Below, in pieces: positions 1 to 7,843 of a stretch of 64,000 nt of DNA (position 1 is the stretch's first letter; each line of letters opens with the position of its first letter). The stretch spans positions 310,001 to 374,000 of the forward strand of contig CAWEIS010000025.1 in the NCBI GenBank assembly GCA_963809205.1, in the 5' to 3' direction. The position numbers were made by a program, and so were the translations under genes. The notes beneath the pieces were generated by a model. That model was not told where the DNA came from. It saw nothing but the letters and a program-made list of their open reading frames with translations, and did not search any database. The DNA is from DATLLN01 sp963809205. GTDB lineage: Bacteria; Actinomycetota; Thermoleophilia; Gaiellales; JAICJC01.

Positions 1-116
1 AAGATCGGCACGTCGTCGCCGGCGAACTGACGGAGCAGGTCCCGGAGCCCCTCTGCGATCGCATCGCTATGCGACACGAGGACGATTCCGACATACTCTC
101 GATCGTCGACTGACAC
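1..116 (-). CDS. dhaM: DhaM-like PTS phosphotransferase subunit (5' end only)
   Basis: This is the start of a minus-strand gene cut by the window edge. Translation from the GTG at 116 reads VSVDDREYVGIVLVSHSD and continues AIAEGLRDLLRQFAGDD. The beta-strand followed by VSHS at about residue 16 matches the EIIA-mannose-like domain of DhaM, whose histidine passes phosphate from HPr towards DhaL in dihydroxyacetone phosphorylation. Only 38 codons are visible, so the call rests on this motif and on the divergent IclR regulator, a partner often seen with glycerol and dihydroxyacetone genes. The gene appears to be leaderless, since a -10 box lies 6 bases before the GTG. Confidence 0.7.
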   Translation of the reverse strand, partial: MSVDDREYVGIVLVSHSDAIAEGLRDLLRQFAGDDVPI

Positions 117-122
117 CGCACT

Positions 123-151
123 ATTCTACATTGTCGAACACCATTCGGCAA
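123..151 (-). promoter_or_regulatory. promoter of dhaM
   Basis: On the minus strand a -35 box TTGCCG (151-146) is followed after 17 bases by a -10 box TAGAAT (128-123). Six bases then separate the -10 box from the GTG start at 116, so the transcript would begin at or next to the start codon. The spacer and the -35 box lie inside the palindrome at 129-153. Confidence 0.5.
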
Positions 152-153
152 TG
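129..153. promoter_or_regulatory. 25-bp palindrome, likely IclR operator
   Basis: The arms CATTGTCGAA (129-138) and TTCGGCAATG (144-153) are inverted repeats matching at 9 of 10 positions around a 5-base centre. The site lies between the divergent dhaM and iclR genes and covers the -35 box and spacer of the dhaM promoter. The size and symmetry suit a dimeric or tetrameric IclR regulator. Binding by the adjacent IclR protein is inferred. Confidence 0.6.
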
Positions 154-169
154 ACGACCACGGAGAACC

Positions 170-934
170 ATGATCCAGTCCGTCGAACGGGCGGCCAACA
201 TCCTCAAGGCCCTGGGCGGCGGCTCACGCAGGCTGGGCGTCAGCGAGCTCTCCGACCAGCTCGGGCTGGCCAAGGGCACCGTCCATGGACTGCTGCGCAC
301 GCTCGAGGCGCACGGGCTGGTCGAGCAGGATCCGGAGACGGACAAGTACCAGCTGGGTGCCACGCTGCTGCGTCTGGGCAACAGCTATCTGGACACCAGC
401 GAGCTGCGGTCGCGGGCGCTGCGATGGTCGGAGCGGCTGGCCGAGAACACGGGCGAATCGGTGCGCGTCGGGGTGCCGCACGGTCTTGGCGTGCTCGTCG
501 TCCACCACGTCTTTCGTCCCGACAACAGCCTGCAGATCCTGGAGGTCGGAGCAGTGCTGCCGCTCCACGCCAGCGCGTCGGGTAAGGCGCTGCTGGCGTT
601 CGACCACGACCTGGAGACGGAGGTGCTGGCCGGCGACCTGCCCAGGCTGACCGGCCGCACGGTCACCGGCAAGGCAGCGCTCCGCACGCAGCTCGCGAAG
701 GTGCGCGAACGCGGGTACGCGCTGGAGCGCGAGGAGGCGGTGATCGGTGACGCCGGGGTGGCCGCGCCGATCTTCGACAGGCGGGGCGACGCGGTCGGGA
801 CGATCGGCCTCAGCGGGCCGGTCGAGCGGCTTGGTCAACGCACCAGGCAGACGGCGATGGCCGGCGCCGTCACCGATGCCGCGCGCGGCGTCTCTCGCGA
901 GCTCGGCGCGTCCTCCTGGCCCGCGCCCCGATGA
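170..934 (+). CDS. IclR-family transcriptional regulator
   Basis: This 254-residue protein has the standard IclR layout. An N-terminal winged helix-turn-helix covers about residues 5-65 (VSELSDQLGLAKGTVHGLL is the helix-turn-helix) and a C-terminal effector-binding domain follows (HASASGKALLAF and GDAGVAAPIFD are typical segments). It is divergent from dhaM across a palindromic site, so it probably controls dihydroxyacetone or glycerol use, as GylR-type IclR proteins do in actinobacteria. The ATG at 170 was chosen because GGAG lies just upstream and the family N-terminus (QSVERAANIL) starts there. The effector is unknown. Confidence 0.85.
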   Translation: MIQSVERAANILKALGGGSRRLGVSELSDQLGLAKGTVHGLLRTLEAHGLVEQDPETDKYQLGATLLRLGNSYLDTSELRSRALRWSERLAENTGESVRVGVPHGLGVLVVHHVFRPDNSLQILEVGAVLPLHASASGKALLAFDHDLETEVLAGDLPRLTGRTVTGKAALRTQLAKVRERGYALEREEAVIGDAGVAAPIFDRRGDAVGTIGLSGPVERLGQRTRQTAMAGAVTDAARGVSRELGASSWPAPR

Positions 935-966
935 CGGCCTGGCACCCGGGCAAGTAGCATCCGGGC

Positions 967-1800
967 GTGAGCGACACCGACGTCGCGGACCGAATTCGCG
1001 CCCACCTGGACGAACTGTCGCCGAACGATCGGCGGATCGCCCGACAGCTCCTCGACCACTACGCGCAGGCGCCGTTCGAGACGGCCGAGTCCTTGGCCAC
1101 CAAGGTCGGCGTCAGCAAGGCGGCGGTCGTCCGGTTCGCCGTGCGGGTCGGATTCCCCGGCTTCTCCGAGCTGCACGAGGCGCTGCGCGAGGAGGCGGTC
1201 GCGCGGCTGTCCGGCCCGGCGGCCGTGGACGGCGGCGGCGACGTGATCGACGCGGTGGCGGAGCGGGCGCGCACCGACCTGGCCGCTATGCGCGCCGGCG
1301 TCGACCGCCGGGCGTTCGACGAGGCCGTGGGAATGCTGACGAAGGGCAGCGGCAAGATCGGGATCTTCGGCCACCGCAAGTCCGCGGCCCTGGCCGAGTA
1401 TGCGTACTACCTGCTCAACCCGCTGCTGCCGAACGCGTGGCCGATCGCGGCGGGCGAGCCGGGCATCGCCGACCAGCTGATCGACCTCGAGCCCCGCGAC
1501 CGGCTGATCGCCTTCACCTTCCGCCGGTATGCCAAGGTGACGGCCGAGGTGGTGCGGTCGTTCCACGAGGCGGGCGGATTGACGCTGCTCGTCACCGACG
1601 ACCTGATGGCTCCGGCCTCGTCGCAGGCGACCCACGTGCTGGTGTGCGCCCCGGCCGCCGCCGGGGAGTTCGACACGGCGGCGCCGGGCATCGTGCTGGT
1701 GGAGGCGCTGGCCGCCGCGATCGCCTCGCGGGTGCGCGGCCGCCGCGGCCGCAGGCTCGACCTGGCGGAGCAGCTGTGGAAGCAGTTCGGCACCTACTGA
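967..1800 (+). CDS. MurR/RpiR-family transcriptional regulator with SIS domain
   Basis: The 277-residue protein starts with an RpiR-type helix-turn-helix domain (about 1-77; ETAESLATKVGVSKAAVVRF) and carries a SIS sugar-phosphate-binding domain (about 115-250; IGIFGHRKSAALAEYAYYLL and a following DRLIAFTF strand). Members of this family sense phosphosugars and control sugar catabolic genes. It starts with GTG 32 bases after the iclR gene and may be cotranscribed with it. The target genes are not evident; dhaKLM to the left is one possibility. A small secreted-protein gene overlaps its end. Confidence 0.85.
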   Translation: MSDTDVADRIRAHLDELSPNDRRIARQLLDHYAQAPFETAESLATKVGVSKAAVVRFAVRVGFPGFSELHEALREEAVARLSGPAAVDGGGDVIDAVAERARTDLAAMRAGVDRRAFDEAVGMLTKGSGKIGIFGHRKSAALAEYAYYLLNPLLPNAWPIAAGEPGIADQLIDLEPRDRLIAFTFRRYAKVTAEVVRSFHEAGGLTLLVTDDLMAPASSQATHVLVCAPAAAGEFDTAAPGIVLVEALAAAIASRVRGRRGRRLDLAEQLWKQFGTY

Positions 1801-2324
1801 GCGCCCGGCTGCTCTCGGGCATCGTGGTGGCCGCCGCCGCGCTCGCCGTGCTCGTCCTCGCCGCGCCGCCCGGGCCGGCCTCGGTGGTGGCGATCGGCGA
1901 GCCGTCGACGTACACCGCGCCGTCGTCTCGCGACGACCGCGACCGCGCGTTCCCGGCCTGCCCGGCGCCGTCGGACGTCCCGGCCGCCACTGTCACCCTG
2001 GATGCCCGGCGCGTCGCCCATCGCTTCGCCGGCGCCTGGTCCGCCGGCAGCGCCGAGGGGATGGTGGGGCTGTCCGACCCCGTGTTCCGCGGCCGTGCGC
2101 GGGGGCTCTCGCTGGTCGCCGGCGGGCCCGGGTCGGCGGCACGGGCGCGGGTGGTCGGCATCGGCCACGACCCGCTGGCCGGCCCGCTCGGACGACGCTG
2201 CGGGCCGCAGGCGCTGACCCTGATGCGGGTCGTCCAGCTGCGCGGCACCTCGGTGTCCCGCTCCACCTTGCAGGTGTACGTGGTGTGGCGTCCCGATGGA
2301 TCGCGGGTCTGGGCGCTTCGGTGA
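1776..2324 (+). CDS. hypothetical secreted or membrane-anchored protein
   Basis: About 182 residues with an N-terminal hydrophobic segment (about residues 12-35, rich in V, A and L) that looks like a signal peptide or anchor. The rest is a small domain with GAWSAGSAEGM and VYVVWRPDGSRVWALR, which resembles the NTF2-like or mce-associated type of extracytoplasmic domain, but I do not recognise a family. I chose the GTG at 1776, which overlaps the upstream regulator by 25 bases; GTG codons at 1824 and 1827 are alternatives. It sits just before radA and is probably in the same operon. Confidence 0.55.
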   Translation: MEAVRHLLSARLLSGIVVAAAALAVLVLAAPPGPASVVAIGEPSTYTAPSSRDDRDRAFPACPAPSDVPAATVTLDARRVAHRFAGAWSAGSAEGMVGLSDPVFRGRARGLSLVAGGPGSAARARVVGIGHDPLAGPLGRRCGPQALTLMRVVQLRGTSVSRSTLQVYVVWRPDGSRVWALR

Positions 2325-2352
2325 CCGCCCGAGATGGCACAATTGGATCACC

Positions 2353-3693
2353 GTGTCTAAAACGCTGACCGCCTACACCTGCTCGTCCTGCGGCCACCAG
2401 AGCCCGAAGTGGATGGGCCGGTGCACCGAGTGCGGCGAGTGGAACACGCTGGTCGAGGAGGTCGTCCGTGCGGCGCCGGGCCGCAGGCAGGCCGCCGCCA
2501 GGGCCGAGGTGCGCCCGCTGTCGGAGGTACCGACCGATCGGGCCGCCCGTATCCCGACGGGGCTGGGCGAGCTCGACCGGGTGCTCGGAGGAGGGCTCGT
2601 GCCCGGGTCGCTGGTGCTGGTCGGCGGGGAGCCGGGCGTCGGCAAGAGCTCGCTGCTGCTGCAGGCGCTGGGCGCCATCGGCGCCGCCGGCATGCGCGCG
2701 CTGCTCGTCAGCGGCGAGGAGTCGCCGGCCCAGGTGCGCCTGCGGGCGGAGCGGCTGGGCGTCACCGATCACGTGCAGGTGCTGGCCGAGACGGAGCTCG
2801 ACGCGGTCTGCGACGCCATCGCGCTGGAGCGGCCGGATGTCGTCGTCGTCGACTCCGTGCAGACCCTGCACTCCGCTGACCTGTCGTCGGCGCCGGGCAG
2901 TGTCGCCCAGGTGCGCGAGGCTGCGGATCGCCTGCTTCGTCTGGCGAAACGCGACAACATCACGATCGTGCTGGTCGGCCATGTCACCAAGGACGGCTCC
3001 GTCGCCGGCCCCCGGGTGCTCGAGCACCTGGTGGACGCCGTGCTGCAGTTCGAGGGCGACCGCTACCGCTTCCTGCGCGTCCTGCGCGCGGTCAAGAACC
3101 GCTTCGGCTCGACCAACGAGATCGGCATCTTCGAGATGACCGACGCCGGGCTCAGCCCGGTGGCCGACCCGTCGGCGGCGTTCGCGTCGAGCCAGCCCTC
3201 CGGGCCGGGCTCCGTGCTGCTGCCGGCGATCGAGGGCACGCGGCCGATCCTGGTCGAGGTGCAGGCGCTTGTCGCCGAGAGCGACCTGGCCATGCCGCGC
3301 CGTGCCGCGACCGGGTTCGACCGCAACCGGCTGGCGATGATCCTGGCGGTGCTCGGCCGGCACGCCGGCGTCCCGCTCGCCTCCAGCGACGTGTTCGTGA
3401 ACGTGGCCGGCGGCGTGCGGATCGACGAGCCGGCCGCCGACCTGGCGGTCGCCGTGGCGATCGTGTCGGCGCTGCGTGGACAGCAGGCCGAGGAGGGCCT
3501 CGCGTGCTTCGGCGAGATCGGCCTGACGGGCGGATTGCGGCCGGTCGGCCACACCGACGCGCGGATGCGCGAGGCGCGCAAGCTGGGCGTCTCGGCGGTC
3601 GTTGTCCCGAAGGGCACGGCCGGCTTCGACGGCGTCGCCGTCCGGGGAGCCGCGGGGATCGCGGATGCGCTGGCGGAGGCGCTGCCCCGATGA
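2353..3693 (+). CDS. radA: DNA repair protein RadA
   Basis: A full-length RadA of 446 residues, a RecA-related ATPase that promotes branch migration of recombination intermediates. It has a four-cysteine zinc finger (C10, C13, C24, C27), a Walker A motif GGEPGVGKSS (about 91-100), the RadA signature KNRFG (about 250), and a C-terminal Lon-protease-like domain (VFVNVAGGVRIDEPAADLA). An in-frame ATG lies upstream at 2296, but the GTG at 2353 places the conserved SKTLTAYTCSSCG start correctly. Its stop overlaps the disA start as ATGA, so the two are translationally coupled, the same pairing as in Bacillus. Confidence 0.96.
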   Translation: MSKTLTAYTCSSCGHQSPKWMGRCTECGEWNTLVEEVVRAAPGRRQAAARAEVRPLSEVPTDRAARIPTGLGELDRVLGGGLVPGSLVLVGGEPGVGKSSLLLQALGAIGAAGMRALLVSGEESPAQVRLRAERLGVTDHVQVLAETELDAVCDAIALERPDVVVVDSVQTLHSADLSSAPGSVAQVREAADRLLRLAKRDNITIVLVGHVTKDGSVAGPRVLEHLVDAVLQFEGDRYRFLRVLRAVKNRFGSTNEIGIFEMTDAGLSPVADPSAAFASSQPSGPGSVLLPAIEGTRPILVEVQALVAESDLAMPRRAATGFDRNRLAMILAVLGRHAGVPLASSDVFVNVAGGVRIDEPAADLAVAVAIVSALRGQQAEEGLACFGEIGLTGGLRPVGHTDARMREARKLGVSAVVVPKGTAGFDGVAVRGAAGIADALAEALPR

Positions 3694-4784
3694 CCGAACT
3701 GATCCCCGACGTCCGCCGCCACGTGCGCATGCTGGAGGCGCTGCGCCGGGTCGCCCCGGGCACGCCGATGCGGCAGGGGATCAACGACATCCTGCGAGGC
3801 AGCGAGGGCGCGCTGATCGTGATCGGCGAGCCGGCCGAGCTGTCGTTCCTGTTCTCCGGCGGCATCCGCCTCGACCAGGCGTTCTCGCCGTATCTGCTCT
3901 ACGAGCTGGCGAAGATGGACGGGGCGATCATCCTCAACTCGGCCGCCACGCGGATTGTCTACGCGAACGTCCAGCTGATGCCCGACCCGACCATTCCGTC
4001 GTCCGAGACCGGCACGCGGCACCGTACCGCGGAGCGCGTCGCCAAGCAGACCGGGGCGCTGGTCGCTTCGATCTCGCAGCAGCGCGACGTCGTCACGATC
4101 TACACCGGCGACCTGCGCTACCAGCTCGAGGAGATCTCGGACGTGCTGGCCAAGACGAACCAGGCGCTGACCACGCTCGGCACGTACCGCACCCGGCTGG
4201 AGCAAGTGTCCACCCGGCTGACGGCGCTCGAGTTCCAGGGGGCCGTGACGCTGGACGATGTGCTGGTGACGCTCCAGCGCTCCGAGATGACGATGCGGAT
4301 GGCGGACGAGATCGAGCGCAATGTGGCCGAGCTGGGCGTCGAGGGCAGGCTGATCAAGATCCAGCTCGACGACATGACCGAGTGGGTGCCGGGTGACCGG
4401 ATCGCGCTCGTCCGCGACTACGACGTGCCCGAGGTGTCGGGCGGCTGGCGGGCCGTGCTGGCGGCGCTCGACGCGATGCCTGACGCGGGGCTGCTGGAGC
4501 TCGAGGAGCTGGGCCAGGTGCTGGGGTACCCGCGCGCGGTGAACCCGATGGACCACGCCGTAGCGCCGCGCGGGTTCCGCGTCCTGTCGAAGGTGCCGCG
4601 GCTGCCCGAGGCGGTGGTCGATCACGTGATCACGCACTTCACCGGCCTTGAGGCGTTCCAGCGCGCAACCGTCGGCGAGCTGGAGGAGGTCGAGGGCGTC
4701 GGCGCGGTGCGGGCGAAGGAGATCCGGGAGGGTCTGCGGCGGCTCCAGGAGCAGAACCTGGTCGACCGCTACCTCAACCTGTAG
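3690..4784 (+). CDS. disA: DNA integrity scanning protein DisA, diadenylate cyclase
   Basis: This 364-residue protein makes cyclic di-AMP from two ATP and scans DNA for branched structures. The DAC domain is at the N-terminus with the DGA motif (about residues 77-79) and the RHRTAER segment (about 110-116). A helical linker follows, and the C-terminus holds helix-hairpin-helix DNA-binding repeats (VGELEEVEGVGAVRAKEI). It is full length and coupled to radA by a 4-base overlap. Cyclic di-AMP synthesis near DNA-repair and potassium or osmotic functions is typical of Gram-positive bacteria. Confidence 0.96.
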   Translation: MTELIPDVRRHVRMLEALRRVAPGTPMRQGINDILRGSEGALIVIGEPAELSFLFSGGIRLDQAFSPYLLYELAKMDGAIILNSAATRIVYANVQLMPDPTIPSSETGTRHRTAERVAKQTGALVASISQQRDVVTIYTGDLRYQLEEISDVLAKTNQALTTLGTYRTRLEQVSTRLTALEFQGAVTLDDVLVTLQRSEMTMRMADEIERNVAELGVEGRLIKIQLDDMTEWVPGDRIALVRDYDVPEVSGGWRAVLAALDAMPDAGLLELEELGQVLGYPRAVNPMDHAVAPRGFRVLSKVPRLPEAVVDHVITHFTGLEAFQRATVGELEEVEGVGAVRAKEIREGLRRLQEQNLVDRYLNL

Positions 4785-4785
4785 A

Positions 4786-5340
4786 TCATCCAGCGCGCCG
4801 GCGGGCGGCGTGGCGGGCCACCCGGACACGGTTGCCGCAGGTGCGCGAGTCGCACCAGACGCGCCGGGCGTCGCGCGCCACGAAGAAGCGCGGGCAACCG
4901 GGCGCCGAGCAGCGCCGCAGCCGCTCGCCGTCCTCGCCGGCGAGCAGCTCGATGGTCGAGCGGGCAACTGCTGACAGCACGGCGTCGCCGATCGTCCCGC
5001 TGCGCTCGGTCCACGACCGCCGGGCGCCGCCCAGGGGCCACGTGAGCTGGGGATGCCCGGGGGCCAGGGCCGCGGCGGCGTTGACCGCCTCGAGCGCGGC
5101 GGACGACGGGTATCCGCCGTCGACCACCGCCCCGAGCAGATCGCGCACTGCGGCCCGCAGCTCGACCAGCCGCCGGCCGTCACCCTCAGCGAAGCCCTCC
5201 GAGGGGCCCAGGGCCGCCCGGTTGGCGATCGCCCAGGCGGACGGCCCACCGGGGTCGTCGAGCACGTCGCCATGCACGTCGAGCGTGTTGGCCAGGTCGA
5301 TTGCGACACCTTGAAATGTCTCTCGGGACGGTCTGTCCAT
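4786..5340 (-). CDS. CGNR zinc-finger protein (ABATE domain)
   Basis: A protein of about 184 residues with an N-terminal ABATE domain (VAIDLANTLDVHGD) and a C-terminal CGNR zinc finger: RRCSAPGCPRFFVA followed by the CGNRVRVARH signature. The family is widespread in actinobacteria and is thought to be regulatory or stress-related, with a DNA-binding zinc finger. I placed the start at the ATG at 5340, where family similarity begins; ATG and GTG codons up to 5403 would add 21 residues. It ends convergently one base after disA and is divergent from carD. Confidence 0.8.
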   Translation of the reverse strand: MDRPSRETFQGVAIDLANTLDVHGDVLDDPGGPSAWAIANRAALGPSEGFAEGDGRRLVELRAAVRDLLGAVVDGGYPSSAALEAVNAAAALAPGHPQLTWPLGGARRSWTERSGTIGDAVLSAVARSTIELLAGEDGERLRRCSAPGCPRFFVARDARRVWCDSRTCGNRVRVARHAARRRAG

Positions 5341-5444
5341 TATCGGGTCGTAGACTAACGCTTCTGACGGACGAAAGGGAGTTATACTCATCACGCTGTC
5401 CACCCGCCAAACGAGTCATTGCATGATCAGAGAACGCGCAGCTC

Positions 5445-5453
5445 TGGTATGAT
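5445..5453 (+). promoter_or_regulatory. extended -10 promoter element upstream of carD
   Basis: TGG (5445-5447) precedes TATGAT (5448-5453), an extended -10 box 64 bases upstream of the carD start. No good -35 hexamer is seen at 17 bases, which fits an extended -10 promoter. A second AT-rich hexamer, TATACT (5383-5388), lies further upstream and could serve either carD or, read as TATAAC on the other strand, the CGNR gene. Confidence 0.4.
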
Positions 5454-5516
5454 TTGTGTTTCCGATGGGGCAATGTTGAGCCGGTTTCGCAGCCGGCAAG
5501 GAGGTCAGCGGTCGAC

Positions 5517-6017
5517 GTGTACGAAGTCGGGGACAAGGTCGTCTACCCACATCACGGAGCGGGGACGATCGTCAAGAAGGAACTCCGTGACGAGCGCGAA
5601 TACCTGACGATTCAGATCGCGCACAAGGACATGACGGTCATGATCCCGACGGACAGCGCGGATCGGGCAGGCCTTCGTTCGGTCATCTCCGAGGAGGCGG
5701 TCGACGAGGTCGTCGGCGTGCTGCAAGGCGACGGCAGCAAGATGCCGAAGAACTGGAACCGCCGCTTCAAGCACAACCGCGACAAGATGAAGACCGGGGA
5801 CATCTTCGAGCTCGCCGAGGTCGTCCGGAACCTGGCGCAACGCGACCAGGAGAAGGGCCTCTCCACCGGTGAGAAGCAGATGTTCTCGAATGCCAAGCGG
5901 ATCCTCGCCTCCGAGTTGATGTTCGCGAAGGGCATGGAGGAGGACGAGGCTCGCGAGTATCTCGAGGAGGTGTTGGAGGAGGTCGGCGCGGCACGCAAGG
6001 CGCGCGCAGGGGCCTAG
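5517..6017 (+). CDS. carD: CarD-family RNA polymerase-binding transcription factor
   Basis: A 166-residue homologue of mycobacterial CarD, which stabilises the open complex at sigma-A promoters and is essential there. The N-terminal polymerase-interacting domain (YEVGDKVVYPHHGAGTIV) and the C-terminal DNA-binding domain with the key tryptophan (KNWNRRFKHN, about residue 85) and QRDQEKGLSTGEK are present. The GTG at 5517 was chosen because it gives the family N-terminus and follows AAGGAGG at 12 bases. In actinobacteria carD commonly lies just upstream of ispD and ispF, as here. Confidence 0.95.
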   Translation: MYEVGDKVVYPHHGAGTIVKKELRDEREYLTIQIAHKDMTVMIPTDSADRAGLRSVISEEAVDEVVGVLQGDGSKMPKNWNRRFKHNRDKMKTGDIFELAEVVRNLAQRDQEKGLSTGEKQMFSNAKRILASELMFAKGMEEDEAREYLEEVLEEVGAARKARAGA

Positions 6018-6112
6018 CTCCGTCACTCGCACATCAGTCCCAGCCCGGCGGCGGATGCGGTTCACGCTGAACCGTCGTCCGGGCGACCACCGTCTCCCAG
6101 GGAGAAGTGACG

Positions 6113-7156
6113 ATGATCGTGGCATCGCGAATCGTCCTCGCCCTTCTCGGTGCGCTCGGCGCGGTCAGCGCAGGAATCGCCCTGGATCTCCAGGACCACT
6201 TTGATTCGGCCTCTTATTCCTACGCTGCGTTCGGCTTCGTCGTCCTTCTCGCCACCATCGTCGGCTGGGCCGTCGGTGGACTCGTCGGGAAGCTTCTACA
6301 GCGCGCTTTCCGAAGGGTCGAGCGAGCCGCGCAGACCCGCAGCGCGGGCGAGTTGACCGTGGGGGCCGTCGGGCTCCTGATCGGGCTGCTCGTCTCGGCT
6401 CTGCTGTATATCCCGCTCCATATCCTTCCCTACATCGGCGTCTGGGTGATGCTGCCGATGTTCCTGCTGCTGGGGTACCTGTTCGCGTTCACCGCGGCGA
6501 AGAAGCACCGGGGCATCCTGCGCCTGGTCGGCGTGCACACCGTCGGCGACGCCGATGCCGGCATGCCGGCCGCCGAGATGCTGGTCGACACCAGCGCCAT
6601 CATCGACGGACGGATTGCCGACATCGCCCGCACCGGGTTCATCCAGGGGGAGCTGGTCGTGCCCGAGTTCGTGCTCAAGGAGCTGCAGCAGGTCGCCGAT
6701 TCGGGCGACCCGCTGAAGCGGGCACGTGGGCGGCGCGGGCTGGAGGTGGTCAACGACCTGCGCGCCGATGTGGCCGTGTCAACCCCGGAGGTCGATGTGC
6801 CCGGCGTCGCCGACGTCGACGCCAAGCTGTTGAAGATCGCCAAGGACCGCGGCGTCGCCATCCTCACCACCGACTTCAACCTCAACCGGCTCGCCCAGAT
6901 CCAGGACGTGCAGGTGCTGAACGTCAACGACCTGGCGAACGCGCTGAAGCCTGCCGTTCTGCCCGGCGAGCAGCTGGAGGTCAAGCTGATCCGTGAGGGC
7001 AAGGAGGTCGGCCAGGGTGTTGGCTATCTGGACGATGGAACGATGGTCGTCGTCGAGTCCGGCGGCGGCCGAGTCGGTGAGACGTTGGCCGTGCAGGTGA
7101 CATCAGTGCTGCAGCAGCCGTCGGGCAAGATCATCTTCACCCGCGTCGGCGAGTAG
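6113..7156 (+). CDS. PIN/TRAM domain membrane protein (YacL-like)
   Basis: About 347 residues in three parts: about four transmembrane helices in the first 130 residues, a PIN nuclease domain (about 158-270; MLVDTSAIIDGRIADI and ILTTDFNLN carry the acidic residues), and a C-terminal TRAM RNA-binding domain (about 285-345). It corresponds to YacL of Bacillus, which occupies the same place between disA and ispD. The likely activity is membrane-bound RNA cleavage or binding. The ATG at 6113 is preceded by GGGAG at a good distance; a GTG at 6107 is too close to it. Confidence 0.9.
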   Translation: MIVASRIVLALLGALGAVSAGIALDLQDHFDSASYSYAAFGFVVLLATIVGWAVGGLVGKLLQRAFRRVERAAQTRSAGELTVGAVGLLIGLLVSALLYIPLHILPYIGVWVMLPMFLLLGYLFAFTAAKKHRGILRLVGVHTVGDADAGMPAAEMLVDTSAIIDGRIADIARTGFIQGELVVPEFVLKELQQVADSGDPLKRARGRRGLEVVNDLRADVAVSTPEVDVPGVADVDAKLLKIAKDRGVAILTTDFNLNRLAQIQDVQVLNVNDLANALKPAVLPGEQLEVKLIREGKEVGQGVGYLDDGTMVVVESGGGRVGETLAVQVTSVLQQPSGKIIFTRVGE

Positions 7157-7159
7157 CCG

Positions 7160-7843
7160 GTGGCGACCGTCGAGACCTGGGCGATCGTTGTCGCCGCAGG
7201 CGAGGGCACGCGGCTGGGGTCCGACCTCCCCAAGGCGTTCGTCGGGCTCGGCGGGCGACCGCTGCTGGCGCACGCGATCGAGCTGCTCGACGGCCACCCG
7301 GCGGTCGACCGGATCGTGCTCGTCGTGCCTGAGGAATGGCAGGAGCCGGCCACCCTGCTGGCCGACGAGCTGGTCGCGGGCAAGGTGGCCGACGCGGTTG
7401 CTGGCGGCGCGACACGCGCCCACTCGGTCGCGGCCGGTCTGGCCCGGGTTCCGGAGGAGGCGGGCGTCGTGGTCGTCCACGATGCGGCGCGCCCGCTGGC
7501 GACCGCCGAGGTGATCGACCGGGTGCTGGAGGGGTTGGTGGACGCCGACGGTGCGATCCCCGGGGTGCCCGTCGCAGACACCGTCAAGCGGGTGGCGAAG
7601 GGACGGGTGGAGGCCACCCTCGACCGGTCGACGCTGGTAGCTGTCCAGACGCCACAGGCGTTCCGCGCCGGCGCGCTGCGCGCGGCGTACGCCTGCGCAT
7701 CCGACCTGGGGTCGGCGACCGACTGCGCCAGCGTGCTCGAGGGGGCCGGCCTGCCGGTGGCGGTCGTCGACGGCGACCCGCGCAACATCAAGGTGACGAC
7801 GGCGGCCGACCTCGAGCGCGCGGAAGGAGAGCTGGCGCGGTGA
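7160..7843 (+). CDS. ispD: 2-C-methyl-D-erythritol 4-phosphate cytidylyltransferase
   Basis: This 227-residue enzyme transfers CMP from CTP to methylerythritol phosphate, the third step of the MEP isoprenoid pathway. The nucleotide-binding signature AAGEGTRLG, the LPKAF segment, VVVHDAARPL and the TPQAFR motif are all in place. It starts with GTG 3 bases after the PIN/TRAM gene. Its stop overlaps the next start (GTGA), and the pathway partner ispF lies one gene downstream. Confidence 0.94.
   Translation: MATVETWAIVVAAGEGTRLGSDLPKAFVGLGGRPLLAHAIELLDGHPAVDRIVLVVPEEWQEPATLLADELVAGKVADAVAGGATRAHSVAAGLARVPEEAGVVVVHDAARPLATAEVIDRVLEGLVDADGAIPGVPVADTVKRVAKGRVEATLDRSTLVAVQTPQAFRAGALRAAYACASDLGSATDCASVLEGAGLPVAVVDGDPRNIKVTTAADLERAEGELAR

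Noticed and set aside
3063..5309. A 748-codon open frame on the minus strand
   Set aside because: It runs opposite radA and disA and has no recognisable protein features.
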